Shown here in pieces: positions 11,401-26,949 of a DNA stretch of 64,000 nt. This stretch comes from Sanguinoderma infundibulare. Its lineage: Eukaryota; Basidiomycota; Agaricomycetes; Polyporales; Polyporaceae. Under the pieces are notes generated by a model. It was not told the origin of the DNA. It searched no databases and was given only the letters and a program-made list of their open reading frames with translations. The stretch lies in contig JAVLRN010000011.1 in assembly GCA_032821775.1 (NCBI GenBank), positions 186,001 through 250,000 on the forward strand. Direction: 5' to 3'. Each line of letters starts with the position of its first letter. The stretch's first letter is position 1. The translations under genes and the position numbers were made by a program.

Positions 11401-13707
11401 ACTTCGAGCGCCGCACGACCGCGTTCCCGTACCTCCGCCTTTTCCAGTCGATCGTCACCGACGACCTTGACGATATCGTCCAGAACGCGGATCTCCAGGA
11501 ATGGCAGGAGATTTTCGTTGTGTTGTGCACGTTTGCGGGCCAGGAGGAGTTCTCCGGGCTGGCGGAGCAGCTCGGGGAGCGCCTGGAGTTCCAGTCGAAC
11601 GTGGTGAAGGCTTCGGGTGAGCCCGATTCCGAGGCAAGGAGCGTCGAGCTCCGCCGCAACGCCACCCTCACGTACCTCGCTGCTGGTCGCCTGGAGCGAC
11701 TTGTCAACATCTGGATCGAGGAGCTTGCGGAGGAAGAGAAGCGCCTGGTTGCGGATCAGGACCAACTCGATGGGTCGTTGTACACTGCGCACGCGCTCGC
11801 GCTGCAGACCTTCATCGAGAAGGTGGCGGTGTTCCGGAAGGCGATCAGCTATGTCGACGAGGACTTGAACACGCGGACGGAAGTCAACAACTCTGTCGTC
11901 CGCACGTACAAGTTGTCTGGGTTGTACGACCGCTATTTCGAGTACGCAGACTTGCTCGCAGCCCAGGCGCTAGTCAAGGAGGCCGTCGCGTTTCTCAAAC
12001 TGGTCCCGTCCGAGTACGTTGGCGCTGCCGGTTCCCCGTACGACTTCTCTGTCGGTCGGGATCGTATTCTCAAGGCCGCAAACGAGGTCCCCACGCGCAC
12101 CGCGTCGCTCTCCTCTACGGTTTCTGCCGTTCCTGCCATCCAAGCCAAGACCGCCACTCCCGCCCGCGTTCCCTACGGCGGTGGATATGGAAGTCAGTAC
12201 GGGGTACCCGCTCAGCCAGTCCTCACTCAGCCTTCTGTACCTGCTCCCACGATTTACGACTCATACGCTCCTCCGGTTCACGCCACGCCTTCGCAGGGTC
12301 CATACGGTCCTCCGCAGCCAGCGATGCCATCCTACCAGGCTGGAGGACCCAGTCAGTATGATTATTACCGTGGTGCTGCTCCCGTTCCACAACCGCAGCA
12401 GCAGGCTACGATTCCACTGCCTCCTCCTCGTGGAACGGCTGCTGCACCTTCGGCGCCGCTGCCGCCGCCTCCTAAGCGCGACGCCGGTGGCTGGAACGAC
12501 GCACCTGCTGCGATCGGTGCTCGTCGCACCCCAGCCAATGGCAGCTCCGGGAAGCCCAGTGCGATATCTTCTCCCTTCCCGAACGCCCCCTCACCAACGT
12601 TGTCAGGCTTCCAATCTCCTCCCCCTCCTCCTGGCGCCAACCTGCCGCCTCCACCCCGCCCGGGGAGCGTCCAGCAGCGTCCTCCTCCACCTCCGCAAGC
12701 CCAGCGTGGTCCTCCCCCTCCTGGTCAGCCTGGTCCTTACCCTCCTCACGCTCGGTCCCCGTCCGGTCCTCCGGGTCCTCCTCCCGTTGGTCCGCCTCAA
12801 CCGCACATGGCTCCTCCCCCTCAACGCTTGCCTGCCGGTCCTCCACCTCAAGGCCCACCTGGTCCCGGCGTTCGTCCCCCTCCGGGTCCTCCCGCGCCTT
12901 TCATACAAGGTGCTATTCCCCGTCAGACGCCGCCGCCTCCACACCAGGGTCAGTACCCGCCTCCTGGTGGTCCTTCAGGACCCTACGCGCCTCCTCCTCA
13001 GCAGCCACAACTCTCCGGTCCGTACGCACCCCCGCCGCAAGCGCAACAGCACTTCGCTCAACAACCCGGTCCCGGAATGCCACCGCCCCCGTCGGGCGGC
13101 CCGCCGCCTCCCGCGGGTCCTCCCCGAGGGTCGACGCCCGCTTCCGCTGTGCCGCCGCGTGGGAAGCCTGGTCCTCCGGCTCCGAAGTACCGTGAGTGTT
13201 TGTATTCTCGCAAGGTCTATAGTTGTACTTACTTGTGCTTTTCAGCGCCTGGTGACCGCAGCCACATTCCAGAGGACCTCCGTCCCGCGTACGAGGTGAT
13301 TTCAGGGCAGCTCGAGCAGCTCAAGCAGGTCACGCCGGTATGTTTTCGTGCACCTCTACAACCCCAAGGAATACTGCTGACATTTTATTGTTAGCCGCAG
13401 CAAAGACGGCTTGTCGACGACCTCGAACGGCGGATCAATCCGCTGTTCGACGCGTTGAACTGCGAAACGCTGTCAAAGCCTGTTTGCGAGCAGCTTCTGG
13501 TGCTCACTCGGGGTACGCGGTTTTCACCTTTGCGGCTTCCGGTCGGTTGACGTCTGATTCTATTGTTTTTTTTCTGTGATAGCCATGGAAGCTCACGACC
13601 GCGACGCCGCGCTGGCGATCCATATGGACCTGTTGACCCGTGGCTCGCTCACGGACGACATTGGCTTGTGGATGTCGGGCGTGAAGCAGCTCATCGTCAG
13701 GCTGTGA
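8449..13707 (+). CDS. SEC31: COPII coat outer-layer protein Sec31
   Basis: Sec31 forms the outer cage of COPII vesicles with Sec13 at ER exit sites. The N-terminus [16 protein letters not shown] begins a WD40 propeller, with repeats ending [38 protein letters not shown] and NRALCWNP. The long helical middle holds [19 protein letters not shown], typical of the ancestral coatomer element. A proline-rich linker spans about 12.4-13.2 kb. The C-terminal SRA1-like helical domain ([20 protein letters not shown]) ends at a TGA at 13705. The length, roughly 1,300 residues, fits the family. Introns in the 5' half are short apart from one of about 486 nt at 9027-9512. The last introns fall near 13193-13243, 13339-13393 and 13515-13581. 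It appears intact. Confidence 0.95.
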
Positions 13708-14743
13708 GACAATCCGAGCCGGGCTAGCGTTCGTATGAACTGGTGGTCGCACGGACTCAAACGGCATTCGCGCTATTTATGCCATCTATTACAACGACAA
13801 AAGAGGCGATGGTGCGGAGGCATGACGAATGCGTGGATGGACTGTGATATCGGTGTAGTGGCATCATCGTCTCACCATTTGATGTCTGTCTAGATAATGT
13901 CGGTTCTTCTTTAGTTTTTGCAAGCTAGCGGTGTTCGATGTTCTTCTGTCTGACGTCGGCAATGTTTTACGTGTCGACGTTGCGGCCTGTACTTTGAGGT
14001 CATCACCCCGTGTGATGTTGAAGGCACGCAGCTTTGGGGTGCGCTAATCGTCAGAGTCGCACAATTGAAGTAAACACATGCGGCCTTGCATGCGACGCTT
14101 TCCCACTCGGAACGGCGAGTACATTCTCTTCGAAGGCTGCTTTTGGACCTGACCACGTCGATACATAGTACCTGTGCTTCTATCAAGCCGTCATCGACCC
14201 TCGGACACAGGCCCGGAGGCTCTCTAACGCCCCTGGGGCACATTTATTCGTCCCCGGATCAATGGCTGCGGCACCCATGGATTCATTAAGCGTGGCAAGT
14301 CCATGTGTCGCTGACGCTTCTTCAGCAGATGGCCTTACCCAGGACAAGGCCACATCGGCCATTCTCAGACTGTTCGAAGCCACTCCCCGTTTCGCGGTCA
14401 CCGCTTCGGTGTGTGATGAATTTGATCCGTCTTGTGGACAGCTGGACAGCTGGACGTGCCGACGTGGCCGTCCGTCGCGCTCCAAGTCGCGGCCGTCCCG
14501 AAATTCACATCGACACATGCTCGCACCATTGCACAATTCGCAGAATCCCAGCTGCGACGCGCGGAAGGCTATTTTCGCGCAAATAGCGTTTAAGCGATGA
14601 AAAGCTGCTGGAACACGGGGGGTACATAAAGCTCATGGGGGACGGACGATGTCGTCTCGTCGGCCAGCGTCCCTTCATTCCCTACCTGGTTTGCATCTGT
14701 GCTGCTCTGTCCAAGGCTTCTCGTTTGGTCGTATACTGTGATC
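13708..14743. other. Intergenic between SEC31 and the lipase
   Basis: About 1 kb. It should contain the SEC31 3' UTR and the lipase promoter; an ACATAAAG string at 14625 could be the TATA-like element. Open frames on both strands are short and resemble no family known to me. Confidence 0.5.
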
Positions 14744-15923
14744 ATGATGTTCGGCTTGCTCTCTTCCGCTTTGCTCGTGCTCTCCGGAAGTGCCGTTGCC
14801 CTTGCGGCGCTGAGCACCCGGGCTGCTACCGAGCTTTCGGCTTCCGACCTCTCCAGCTACTCAAACTACACCCAGTTTGCGAGGGCTGCGTACTGCAACT
14901 CGCTCGTGACCGGTACCTGGACATGTGGTCGTAAGTAACGTCTGAATGGGTCCATGGGTTCCACTGCCATCGCAAGTTTTGACAGAGGACTTTTACAGAG
15001 GCATGCGACGCGAACCCCAACTTCAAGCCCGCCCTCGTCGGCGGTGACGGCAACGACGTCCAGTTCTGTGAGTTCTATGTCACGTCTATTCGCTTAAGTT
15101 GTCCGCCGACCTTGTGGTGCTACTTTCCAGACTATGTCGGCTACTGGCCTGAAGAGAATGCCATTGTGGTAGCACATGAAGGCACAGACCCGACCCAACT
15201 GTAAGTTTCTTAACGCGAACGGCCTCCGTCGTGTCCCGCGTGGGTCTGATGCTTCTTCGGAAATTAGCCTGTCAGACTTGACGGATCTGAACCTCAGCCT
15301 GAAGGCCCCCAACACCACGCTCTTCCCCGGCCTGTCTTCGGACATCGAGGTCCACGGCGGGTTCGCAGACGAGCATGCCAAGACCGCCCTGACCATTTTC
15401 GGCGAGGTCACCCAACTATTGTCCACGTCGGGGGCTACCAGCGTCATTTCCGTACGTGGCGGCATCCCGCACGCGGTTTCCTGCCCTGCCCTGACAATGT
15501 CTGTCTCTCCCGCAGATCGGCCACTCTCTCGGAGGCGCGCTCTCCGAGCTCGACGCCATGTTCTTCACGCTCAACCTCCCGTCGAACGTGCACGTCAAGT
15601 CCGTCACGTTCGGCACGCCGCGCGTCGGCAACCCGGCGTGGGCGACGTTCTTTGACTCGGTGGTGCCCGACTACACGCGGATCAACAACAAGAAGGACCC
15701 GATCCCGACCGTGCCCCTCGCCACCCTCGGCTTCCAGCACCCGCACGGCGAAATCCACATCGACAGCGACGGGAACGCGTACTCGTGCCCCGGCGACGAG
15801 GACTCGACGGACGCCGAGTGCACGAACTTGACGGTTCCGAACATCGCCGTGAGCAACTTGGGCGACCACCTCGGGCCCTACGACGGTATCTTCATCGGCA
15901 CCGTCTTCTGCACTTCTTCTTGA
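14744..15923 (+). CDS. Secreted class 3 (Rhizomucor-type) lipase
   Basis: The product is a secreted alpha/beta-hydrolase of the class 3 lipase family, hydrolysing esters of fatty acids or related substrates outside the cell. The first ~21 residues (MMFGLLSSALLVLSGSAVA) form a signal peptide. The body shows VAHEGTDP, HGGFADEHAKTA, the nucleophile elbow IGHSLGG, FGTPRVGNPAW, the likely catalytic Asp in NNKKDPIPTVP and the likely His in LGDHLGPYDG. The C-terminus is VFCTSS. Four introns are inferred, near 14931-14998, 15067-15130, 15201-15268 and 15451-15515; the last one ends just before the GHSLGG exon. The length of about 300 residues is normal. All triad residues are present, so it should be active. 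Confidence 0.92.
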
Positions 15924-16490
15924 CATCAGCAGCCCGAAGCAACACAGCGCGAACCGATGAAAACCTGTTGAAGCGGTTGGAACTACAGCTGTACAATTTA
16001 CACAGACTTTTGTAACACCATGTTTCCATGACACGCGTACTTGTAACATAAGCACGATCTGGCTGAACTTGCAGCCCCTCCAAGTCGAACGCAATGTCGA
16101 CCGGCCGCGCCTTGACTACTAGTACTGTCACCACGATTCGGAGGAATCCCCGCTTCTTCCTGGACTCCGGCGGATCGCTGTTCAGCGCAGGCAAGCCGGG
16201 ACAAATATCGAGCAGCGTCCAGCGTGATAAGCAGCGGCATCCCGGGGCGAAAGCCTAATCGTGAAAGCTACGATGTTCAACTTGGCTTTGAACCCCAGCG
16301 TTTGGGTCTGCTAGTGCTGGAAGCCTGTCGATCATTTCGTCAACGACGCTAAAGTAATAATCCAGCACGATTCGGGGCTTGTCCGACCTCCCAGCATAGT
16401 GAGTTCGCAGAGTGTCCCAAAACCGTTCGTTTTCAGCCGTATCGTTTGGTGTGTAGTTTGCACATCCAAATATAGTATTGGTCTTCCTTT
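15924..16490. other. Intergenic, no gene recognised
   Basis: Lipase 3' flank followed by sequence leading into hydrolase copy B. A minus-strand open frame at 16255-16542 exists but overlaps the antisense of the hydrolase relic and looks fortuitous. Confidence 0.45.
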
Positions 16491-16499
16491 CCCTGACTG

Positions 16500-17230
16500 A
16501 GCTTGTCAAACGGGGAAGGAGAAGGTCATCTACTACTTCCATGGTCAGTGCTCTTTGTTCATTACCATCATCTCACCCTCGCGTTGCTTAACGCTTGTTT
16601 TAGGAGGACATGTCGTACGTCTCTCCGATCCGGCGTGGACTACTCGATCATCAGTACTTCCGGAAATTGCTTAACCGTGCTTAACCGTGCTTAACGGGGC
16701 CATTAAGCACCGTTAAGCACGTTAAGCAGCCGTTAAGCACGATAAGCCGATAAGCCGTAAGCAAGTCTCGAAGCGCCCGTAAGTGCCGCCACTGACGACC
16801 TCCCTTTTACCAGCACCGCTCCCCCGCACTCTGACTGGCACACGGCGGGGGACAAAGAGATGTCTCCTCGAGACTTTGGAGGTAGAAGTTTGCCCAGGAT
16901 ATCCACCAAGATCCGGGGGGGAGGATGGCCATTTTCCGTTAAGCCGTTAAGCCGTTAAGCAAAATCCGACTTTACTGATGATGGCCTGCTTATTGAGCGA
17001 CACATTTCGCTTTTCAGACTGGTTCCGCGCACCCCAAAGAATCCCCCATGTGGCGCGCTTCTGCCCCGTTCTATGAGGGTGCCCTGGGGCATTTCGGCAA
17101 GGACGTGCGTATCTTCGGGCTAGAGTACCGCCTGTCGAACGCCCCACCGTTCCTTGCCTCGCTCATCGACGCCATCGCCGACTACCGGTACCTCGTCGAA
17201 GACGTCGGCTTCCATCCCAGCCAGCGTTGA
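16500..17230 (+). pseudogene. Alpha/beta-hydrolase copy B, truncated and interrupted
   Basis: The plus strand shows KEKVIYYFHG, an intron starting GTCAGTGC, and a tiny exon GGAGGACATGTC that completes HGGHV, followed by the next intron. That second intron contains a 330-bp inserted element (16649-16980). Coding sequence resumes with MWRASAPFYEGALGHFGKD and ends at VGFHPSQR, then TGA. The truncation point is the same as in copy A and coincides with repeat R1, so copies A and B come from one already truncated ancestor. Nine residues before LIDAI (AAENPF-type) are also shortened relative to copies A and C. The catalytic residues are missing. Confidence 0.8.
16649..16980. mobile_element. Non-autonomous MITE with subterminal TTAAGC repeats
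   Basis: The insert begins CATCAGTACTTCCGGA and ends TCCGACTTTACTGATG. Its ends are imperfect inverted repeats: CATCAGTA, then CGGA, then TGCTTAAC in both when read inward. Inside, the motif GCTTAAC/GTTAAGC occurs about a dozen times near both ends, as in elements whose transposase binds subterminal repeats (hAT-like). It is bounded by GAT/AT, probably the target duplication. It has no open frame and interrupts the intron of hydrolase copy B; copies A and C lack it, which gives an empty site for comparison. Confidence 0.7.
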
Positions 17231-17416
17231 TCAATGAGCAATTGTGGTACTTCTGCTAACGCGCTTGCTAGTGGAATAGCTTTCGACGTGATTCAATGGT
17301 CCGTTCCAGCTAGGCAAATGATGGGCCACGGACTGTATTTTATCATCGTCTACCCACTCAAGTTCAAAGTGACTATTGAAGGTATGATGAGTTCAGTTCG
17401 CTCTACTGCCAGCTGT
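17228..17416. repeat. ~190-bp repeat R1, copy 2 (inverted)
   Basis: This is the reverse complement of the block at 1-192. It runs from TTGATCAATGAGC to CTCTACTGCCAGCTGT and lies between hydrolase copy B and the GST3 3' end. The following ~55 bp to GST3 also match the flank between GST6 and R1 copy 3. Confidence 0.75.
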
Positions 17417-17470
17417 AACATTCGCAATGCAAATCTGCGAGGGACGTGGCGCATTTCGCCTTCAAATACC

Positions 17471-18362
17471 CTAGGTACGTTGAATCGCAGGATTCGCCCT
17501 CAAGTAAGCCAGATTTGCCGCCTACGGATTTCAACTAAGTAACCAAATACTGCGCTGCACCTGAAAGAGACTCACCTCGTCCCAGGTTGCCTGGAAGCTC
17601 GGCCGCGCCTTCACGTCCTGAATGTACTTCGTGATCCGCGCAAACTTCGGCCCGCGAAGCGCCTCCAGTGTCTTCGTTCCCTCCCCAAGGGGATACTTCC
17701 CCAGCTCGTTCGCCAAAAGAAACAGGATCCGGACAAGCCACGGCCCCGCCGCGATGTCGGCGATGCTCCACTCCCCGACTGCGAACCCAGCGGGAGGCAG
17801 GCGCGCCTGCAGCGCCTCGAAGCTTGCGAGGAACTGACTCGCCGGCGCGCCCTTAATGATGGACTCCCGGATGCCGCCGAGTATCTTGTCCTCGACGACG
17901 GAAATGAAGATGCGCGCTTGCGCACGAAGGATGGGGTCGCGCGGAAGGAGGTTCGCGGATGGAAAGGTCTCGGCGAGAAACTCGAGGATGACAATGGACT
18001 CGACGAGCACCGTCGCTTCCGGGGAAGGCTCTTCAGGCGGGTGCTGGGGCCCGCCGTAGCTGAGGGTAGGAACCTGGCTGGGCTTGAGCAATGGATGGAA
18101 CGGTGCCGAGGGAGGAGGGGAATGCTGACCTTGCCGGTGACGGTGTTGACCTTCGAGCTGTACCACTCGGGCTTCTCCTGCAGGTTGATGAAGAAGGACG
18201 TGTAGTCCGCGTTCACCTCTTTTAAAGCGATTATCACACGATGGGCAAAGGGGGAGACCTGACAATCCATGTGCCCTACGTCAACCCAAGACCAACATAC
18301 CATGAACGCGGACGACAACGCACCGCATGAGTGTAGAACGTGATCTGTCCGTTCTGAGCCAT
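17471..18362 (-). CDS. Glutathione S-transferase, GSTFuA-like (GST3)
   Basis: This is an intact transferase of about 250 residues. Exon 1 is MAQNGQITFYTHA. Exon 2 starts VSPFAHRVIIALKEVNADY with Ser at the active-site position and ends NTVTGK. Exon 3 begins VPTLSYGG (cis-Pro loop), has VESIVILEFLAETFP (glutathione-binding Glu-Ser) and VGEWSIADIAAGP, and ends ATWDE. The last exon is AANLAYLRANPAIQRT. The promoter and N-terminus resemble GST5, while the last exon and 3' flank resemble GST6, so it looks like a recombinant of two lineages. The divergent neighbour upstream is a captured CFT1 exon, which mirrors the GST5/CFT1 arrangement. Confidence 0.9.
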
Positions 18363-18441
18363 GGTTTTAGTGGAAATGTGCTGAATGTGGAGGGATGGAA
18401 GTTGAAGTGCAAGTACCGTTTAGTCACTTTGTCTCTCCTGC

Positions 18442-18447
18442 TTTATA
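18442..18447 (-). promoter_or_regulatory. TATA box of GST3
   Basis: CGTATAAAG on the minus strand, about 80 nt before the start codon. All the intact close GST paralogues have TATAAAG at nearly the same place. Confidence 0.6.
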
Positions 18448-18680
18448 CGAGCCACGAAGCCCGCTTGTCGGCATATTCCCGATTTTCCTGGCAGTGGATC
18501 CGCTTGTGCGGCTGCGAAAGAACACTAATTTACCTACAACCAACAAACTCAGTTCGACAGATCGCAGTCCTCCAGATTGTGGAAAGACGTTTACGAGCCG
18601 AAAAATGGGCTCACTTGCCTCTAAATATATGCATTGTATTGAACCTCTCTGGATGACAGAGACGTTTCTGGTTACAATTA

Positions 18681-18701
18681 CCGAGGGTCGGGATATTAGA
18701 G
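18681..18701 (-). promoter_or_regulatory. Conserved upstream block of GST3
   Basis: CTAATATCCCGACCCTCGG on the minus strand. Near-identical blocks precede GST4, GST5, GST6 and GST8. It may be a shared control element or just conserved flank. Confidence 0.4.
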
Positions 18702-18997
18702 AGGACTCACCACCTATGTGCTCTCCCGATTCCAACAAAGAGGTCAATAGACCGCATTCCGCCAGCTGCCATGCAGTTTGTTTAGATAAGCGATCAGCGT
18801 TGTCGAACGAGTGGGCGTTGAGTTTGAGCCAACACGGTTCAGTCGGGCGCTTGAGCTGCCTTTCTTGATGCATTGATGACCAACCAAAGGCAAATAAGAT
18901 TCTGGCCACGTGCTACATACGGCCAATACAACTTGACACCTCCTTCTGCCCGTCGTGGACGTCGACGGACTAACAGCAACAGAACGGCGTACACAAC

Positions 18998-19100
18998 ATG
19001 CATGCGCTCCGAAAGGGAATCCTTCCTGCCAGAGGCGTGGAGTTTGCAGCATGCCTCAAATTTACACACTCCACGCTATCCGATGCGGGCCCCATTGACG
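18998..19100 (+). pseudogene. Captured first-exon fragment of CFT1
   Basis: The plus strand reads MHALRKGILPARGVEFAACL and then KFTHSTLSDAGP. This matches the first exon of CFT1 at 35.5 kb (MHALRQEILPASVVEFAACL). After AGP the match ends and the 3' flank of GST4 follows. The fragment and the shared ~640-bp promoter region were copied together with GST3. It has no downstream exons and cannot encode CFT1. Confidence 0.85.
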
Positions 19101-19197
19101 AGGAAAATTATTGCAGACAGGGTGAGTTCCTTTCGTTCTACGCCCTGGCCCTAGTAACATCGACACCATTCATCCGCACATGATTTTCCTCGACATC

Positions 19198-20110
19198 CTA
19201 TGCACGTCGCAAGGCAGGGTTCGCCTTCAACTGGGCCAGCGTCCCGGCCTACGAAGTTCAAATAAGCAAGCGACAATCACTCTCGCCCAGAGCTCCGAGT
19301 CGCAGGAAGCTAGGCTCACCTCGTCCCAGATAGCCCGGAAGCTCGGCCGCGCCTTCACGTCCTGAACGTACTGCACGATCCGCGCAAACTTCGGCTCGCG
19401 CAGCGCCTCCAGCGTCTTCTTGCCCTCCCCGACGGGATACCTCCCATACTCGTTCTCCAACAGCAGCAGGATCCAGGCGAGAATCGGCGCCGCGGATATG
19501 TCCGCGATGCTCCACTCCCCGACCGCGAACCCAGCGGACGGCAAACGCGCCTGCAGCGCTTCGAACCCCGCGAGGAGGCCGCTTGCCGGCCCGCCGGCGA
19601 AGATGGACGTACGGACGCCATCGATGACCTGGCTGTCGATGATGAACATGAAGATGCGCGCGTTCGCGCGAAGGATGGGGTCGCGCGGGAGGAGGTTCGC
19701 GGACGGGAAGGTCTCGGCGATGAACTCAACAATGACGTTAGACTCCACGAGCACGGTCGCGTCTGAGGAAGGCTCTTCGGCCGGGTGTTTGGGCCCGCCA
19801 TAGCTGAGCGCCGGGATCTGGTTGGGCGTAAGCAAGAGGTGGAATGGTGAACTTGGAACTGGGAGAGAACGGCTCACTTTACCGGTGACGGTGTTGACCT
19901 TCGAGACGTACCACTCGGGTTTTGCCCTCGTGTTCACCGAGAAGCTTGTGTAGTCCGCTTGGGCCTCTTCTAGGGCGATGTGCACCCGTTGGCAGAAGGG
20001 GGAGGTCTGCCAATCCACGTGCCCTGAGTCAACCCAAGACCAGCATAGGATGAACATGGACGACCACATACCGCATGAGTGTAGAACGTGATTTGTCCGT
20101 TCTGAACCAT
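19198..20110 (-). CDS. Glutathione S-transferase, GSTFuA-like (GST4)
   Basis: Intact, about 250 residues, same four-exon plan as GST3. Exon 1 is MVQNGQITFYTHA. Exon 2 starts TSPFCQRVHIALEEAQADY. Exon 3 has IPALSYGGPKHPAEEPSSD, VESNVIVEFIAETFP and VGEWSIADISAAP. The last exon is AGTLAQLKANPALRRA, ending at 19198. The Ser of SPF is the likely glutathione-activating residue. It lies directly downstream of GPN2 in the same direction, 500 bp apart, the arrangement that recurs for GST6, GST7 and GST8 with decayed GPN2 copies. This GPN2-GST pair is therefore the probable ancestral unit of the amplification. Confidence 0.9.
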
Positions 20111-20178
20111 CGTTTCTGTGGAGATAGGTGACGAGTCTTGGGAATGGTAGTGCCATCTAGTGGTTTCGTCTTCGACGC

Positions 20179-20184
20179 TTTATA
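20179..20184 (-). promoter_or_regulatory. TATA box of GST4
   Basis: TATAAAGC on the minus strand about 70 nt before the GST4 start. The conserved CTAATATCCCGACCGTCG block lies further up at 20369-20388. Confidence 0.6.
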
Positions 20185-20606
20185 CGAGCCATGGAGCACG
20201 TCTGTCGGCAGAGTGAATGCGGTTGTGCGGCTGCGAATTCTGACAGATAATGTACACACGTGGACAGATCGCAGTCCGCCTTGACGTGGGGGATCGAAGG
20301 ATTGACTCACTCGGCTCTAGACGCCCGTATTATTGGTATTGAACCTCATACCGGACGAATTGCAATCGCCGACGGTCGGGATATTAGAAAAGGACAGTTG
20401 AAATCCATTCTGTGTTGCCGAGACAACCAAGAGACCAAAGTATGTAACTCGCCATTTTTGTTCTCACTGTGGTCGAGAGGGGACGGCAGCGAGAGAGGAC
20501 AGATCACCATACACGACTGTACAAATCAAGCCTTGGGCTTCTGATCCTTCATACGCGTTAAACAGACACAGTAGGATACATTGCAGACATACCGGAATGA
20601 CAACTT

Positions 20607-22042
20607 CTAACCTTCCTTGCCAACCTGCGTGCTCGAAGTCCGTTCACGGATCCCACTCTTCTGTCTTTGCCTCGCTGCCTCTTCTTGCACAAGCTGCCCC
20701 TCCCTCCGCCATTCCGCCTTCTCCCACGCATCATACTCCTCCTTCGCGTCAATCCAGCGCTCCTGCACGTCGTGCACGTCCGAGCGCGGGCCATGGATGG
20801 GACCAGCCGCGGATGTCATGAGGGCGTACGTGTTCGGGCGCTGCGACGCTGGCTTGTCCGAGGCGTCGACCGTGTCCGGGGGCTGTCCCACGCCAGCCGG
20901 AGGAACGAAGACACAGCCTGTTGCCTTGTCGATGACGCGCGTGAGGTGCAGCATCGACTCTTTGTCCTGTTATAGACGAAAACTGGCGTTAGCCGTGCGT
21001 CCCCAAAGTACGAACTGGGATGGGGGATGGGGGCGGACTGAATAGCCTGACTACGCAACGAAAGTCCGCTAGCATACAAGTGAAGCTCGGGTCCGAGAGA
21101 AAATTCCAAAGCCGCTCGAATCCGGAGTATGGGGAATGCTGGAACGCACCTCAACGGCAAGGGTCTCGAAACCCACAAGGCCGAAATCTTCGATCAGGGA
21201 ACATATCGCCATATTCAACGCCGCATATCGCGGAGACTGCTGAGAGAGAAGGTTCTCAAGGTACGAAAGGTCTTGAACTTCGGTGTAGAAGTCAAGATTG
21301 AAGTCTGCGGAGATAACGTGAGCATTGTGCTCGCGCAGGACGGATATTACGCTCAGGGATAGATGGAGATGGGAGATGGAAGAGAGATACACTTCAAGAA
21401 CGCGGAACACGGGGGTAGCGTGCACTCACCAAGATCGCCGTACCGCTGGATCAGGTCGATCTTCGACAGAACGTTGACGTGGGGCAGCTCGAGATGCAGC
21501 ATGGCGCGCAGCGACAGCATGAGAACGGAGACATACTTGGACGCGTCTGTGACGTAGTGTGCGTCGCAGAGGTGGACGGCCGCTAGCTGGCCTACCGAGG
21601 CCTTGGTCAGCAGGAAATTCATCAAGGATAGGATCTGCGGTGGACATACCCGGAAACCACTCTTCGTCAGCCTACGAATAACATTCTTGACACTGGGATG
21701 GTTCGTGCTGAGCTCCACCTGGCCTGGGAGGTCGAAGAGAACGTAGTCGTCCTCGTCGAGCTCCTTGAGTCGATCCTCGAGCCAATCGTAGTTGGCCTCG
21801 AGGTACTCCATGCAATACAACATCCCGCCATTGGGACCCAGTCGGAATTCGTTCATCGCGTCTTCCAGCTTGATGAGAGAGCCAATGTCGATTGCGCACG
21901 GGTATGGGATGTTTTCGTTAGCGGGGTCGAGATTGACAATGGAGATGCGACGATTGAGGGCGGTGAAAAGTTGGTGTTTGCCATAGCAGTATGTCGATTT
22001 CCCGCTCCCTGGCGAGCCACAGACGACCTCTCCAAATGGCAT
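20607..22042 (-). CDS. GPN2: GPN-loop GTPase 2
   Basis: GPN2-type GTPases act with GPN1/GPN3 in assembly and nuclear import of RNA polymerase II. The start MPFGEVVCGSPGSGKSTYC contains the Walker A motif. NLDPANENIPY, IKLEDAMNEF, LGPNGGMLYCMEYLE (the defining Gly-Pro-Asn loop), DYVLFDLPGQVEL (G3) and [13 protein letters not shown] (G4, SKID) follow in the normal order. The C-terminal half has DFNLDFYTEVQDLSYLENLL and ends with a charged helix KEEYDAWEKAEWRREGQ. Introns are short. One is 63 nt, has no stop and lies between KSGFR and LAAVHL. The gene is divergent from RecQ, 278 bp away. It is the only complete copy here; four decayed fragments lie at 37.4, 47.6, 49.8 and 53.6 kb. Confidence 0.93.
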
Positions 22043-22319
22043 CGCTGTTCAAGCGAATCGGGTAGGAGGAGGAGGAGGAGGACGTTGGGAGGAGGAGGAC
22101 GTTGGGAGGAGGAGCAGTGGTCGGTAGGCGCCCAAACTCGGGATTGCGGCAGTCCGGATGCGTCGAACTCTGTCCAACTTGATTCAAACCACATCCCTCA
22201 TCGTCGTCCTCGTTCTCCATCGCCGCCATCATCAACCCTCTCGTCGCGTCCATAGGCGACACGGGCAGTATACCCGGCTCTCTGTAAACGACCCGCGGAC
22301 CGAATACCCTTTAAACCGC
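22043..22319. promoter_or_regulatory. Shared divergent promoter, GPN2/RecQ
   Basis: This 277-bp interval separates two divergent housekeeping genes and must hold both promoters. A decayed inverted copy lies at about 53290-53480, between the RecQ and GPN2 relics. A purine-rich GGAGGA run sits at 22063-22113. Confidence 0.6.

Positions 22320-26949
<4,630 letters not shown>

Noticed and set aside
12019..13299. 426-codon plus-strand frame inside SEC31
   Set aside because: Shifted reading of the proline-rich SEC31 linker; low-complexity Leu/Arg composition.
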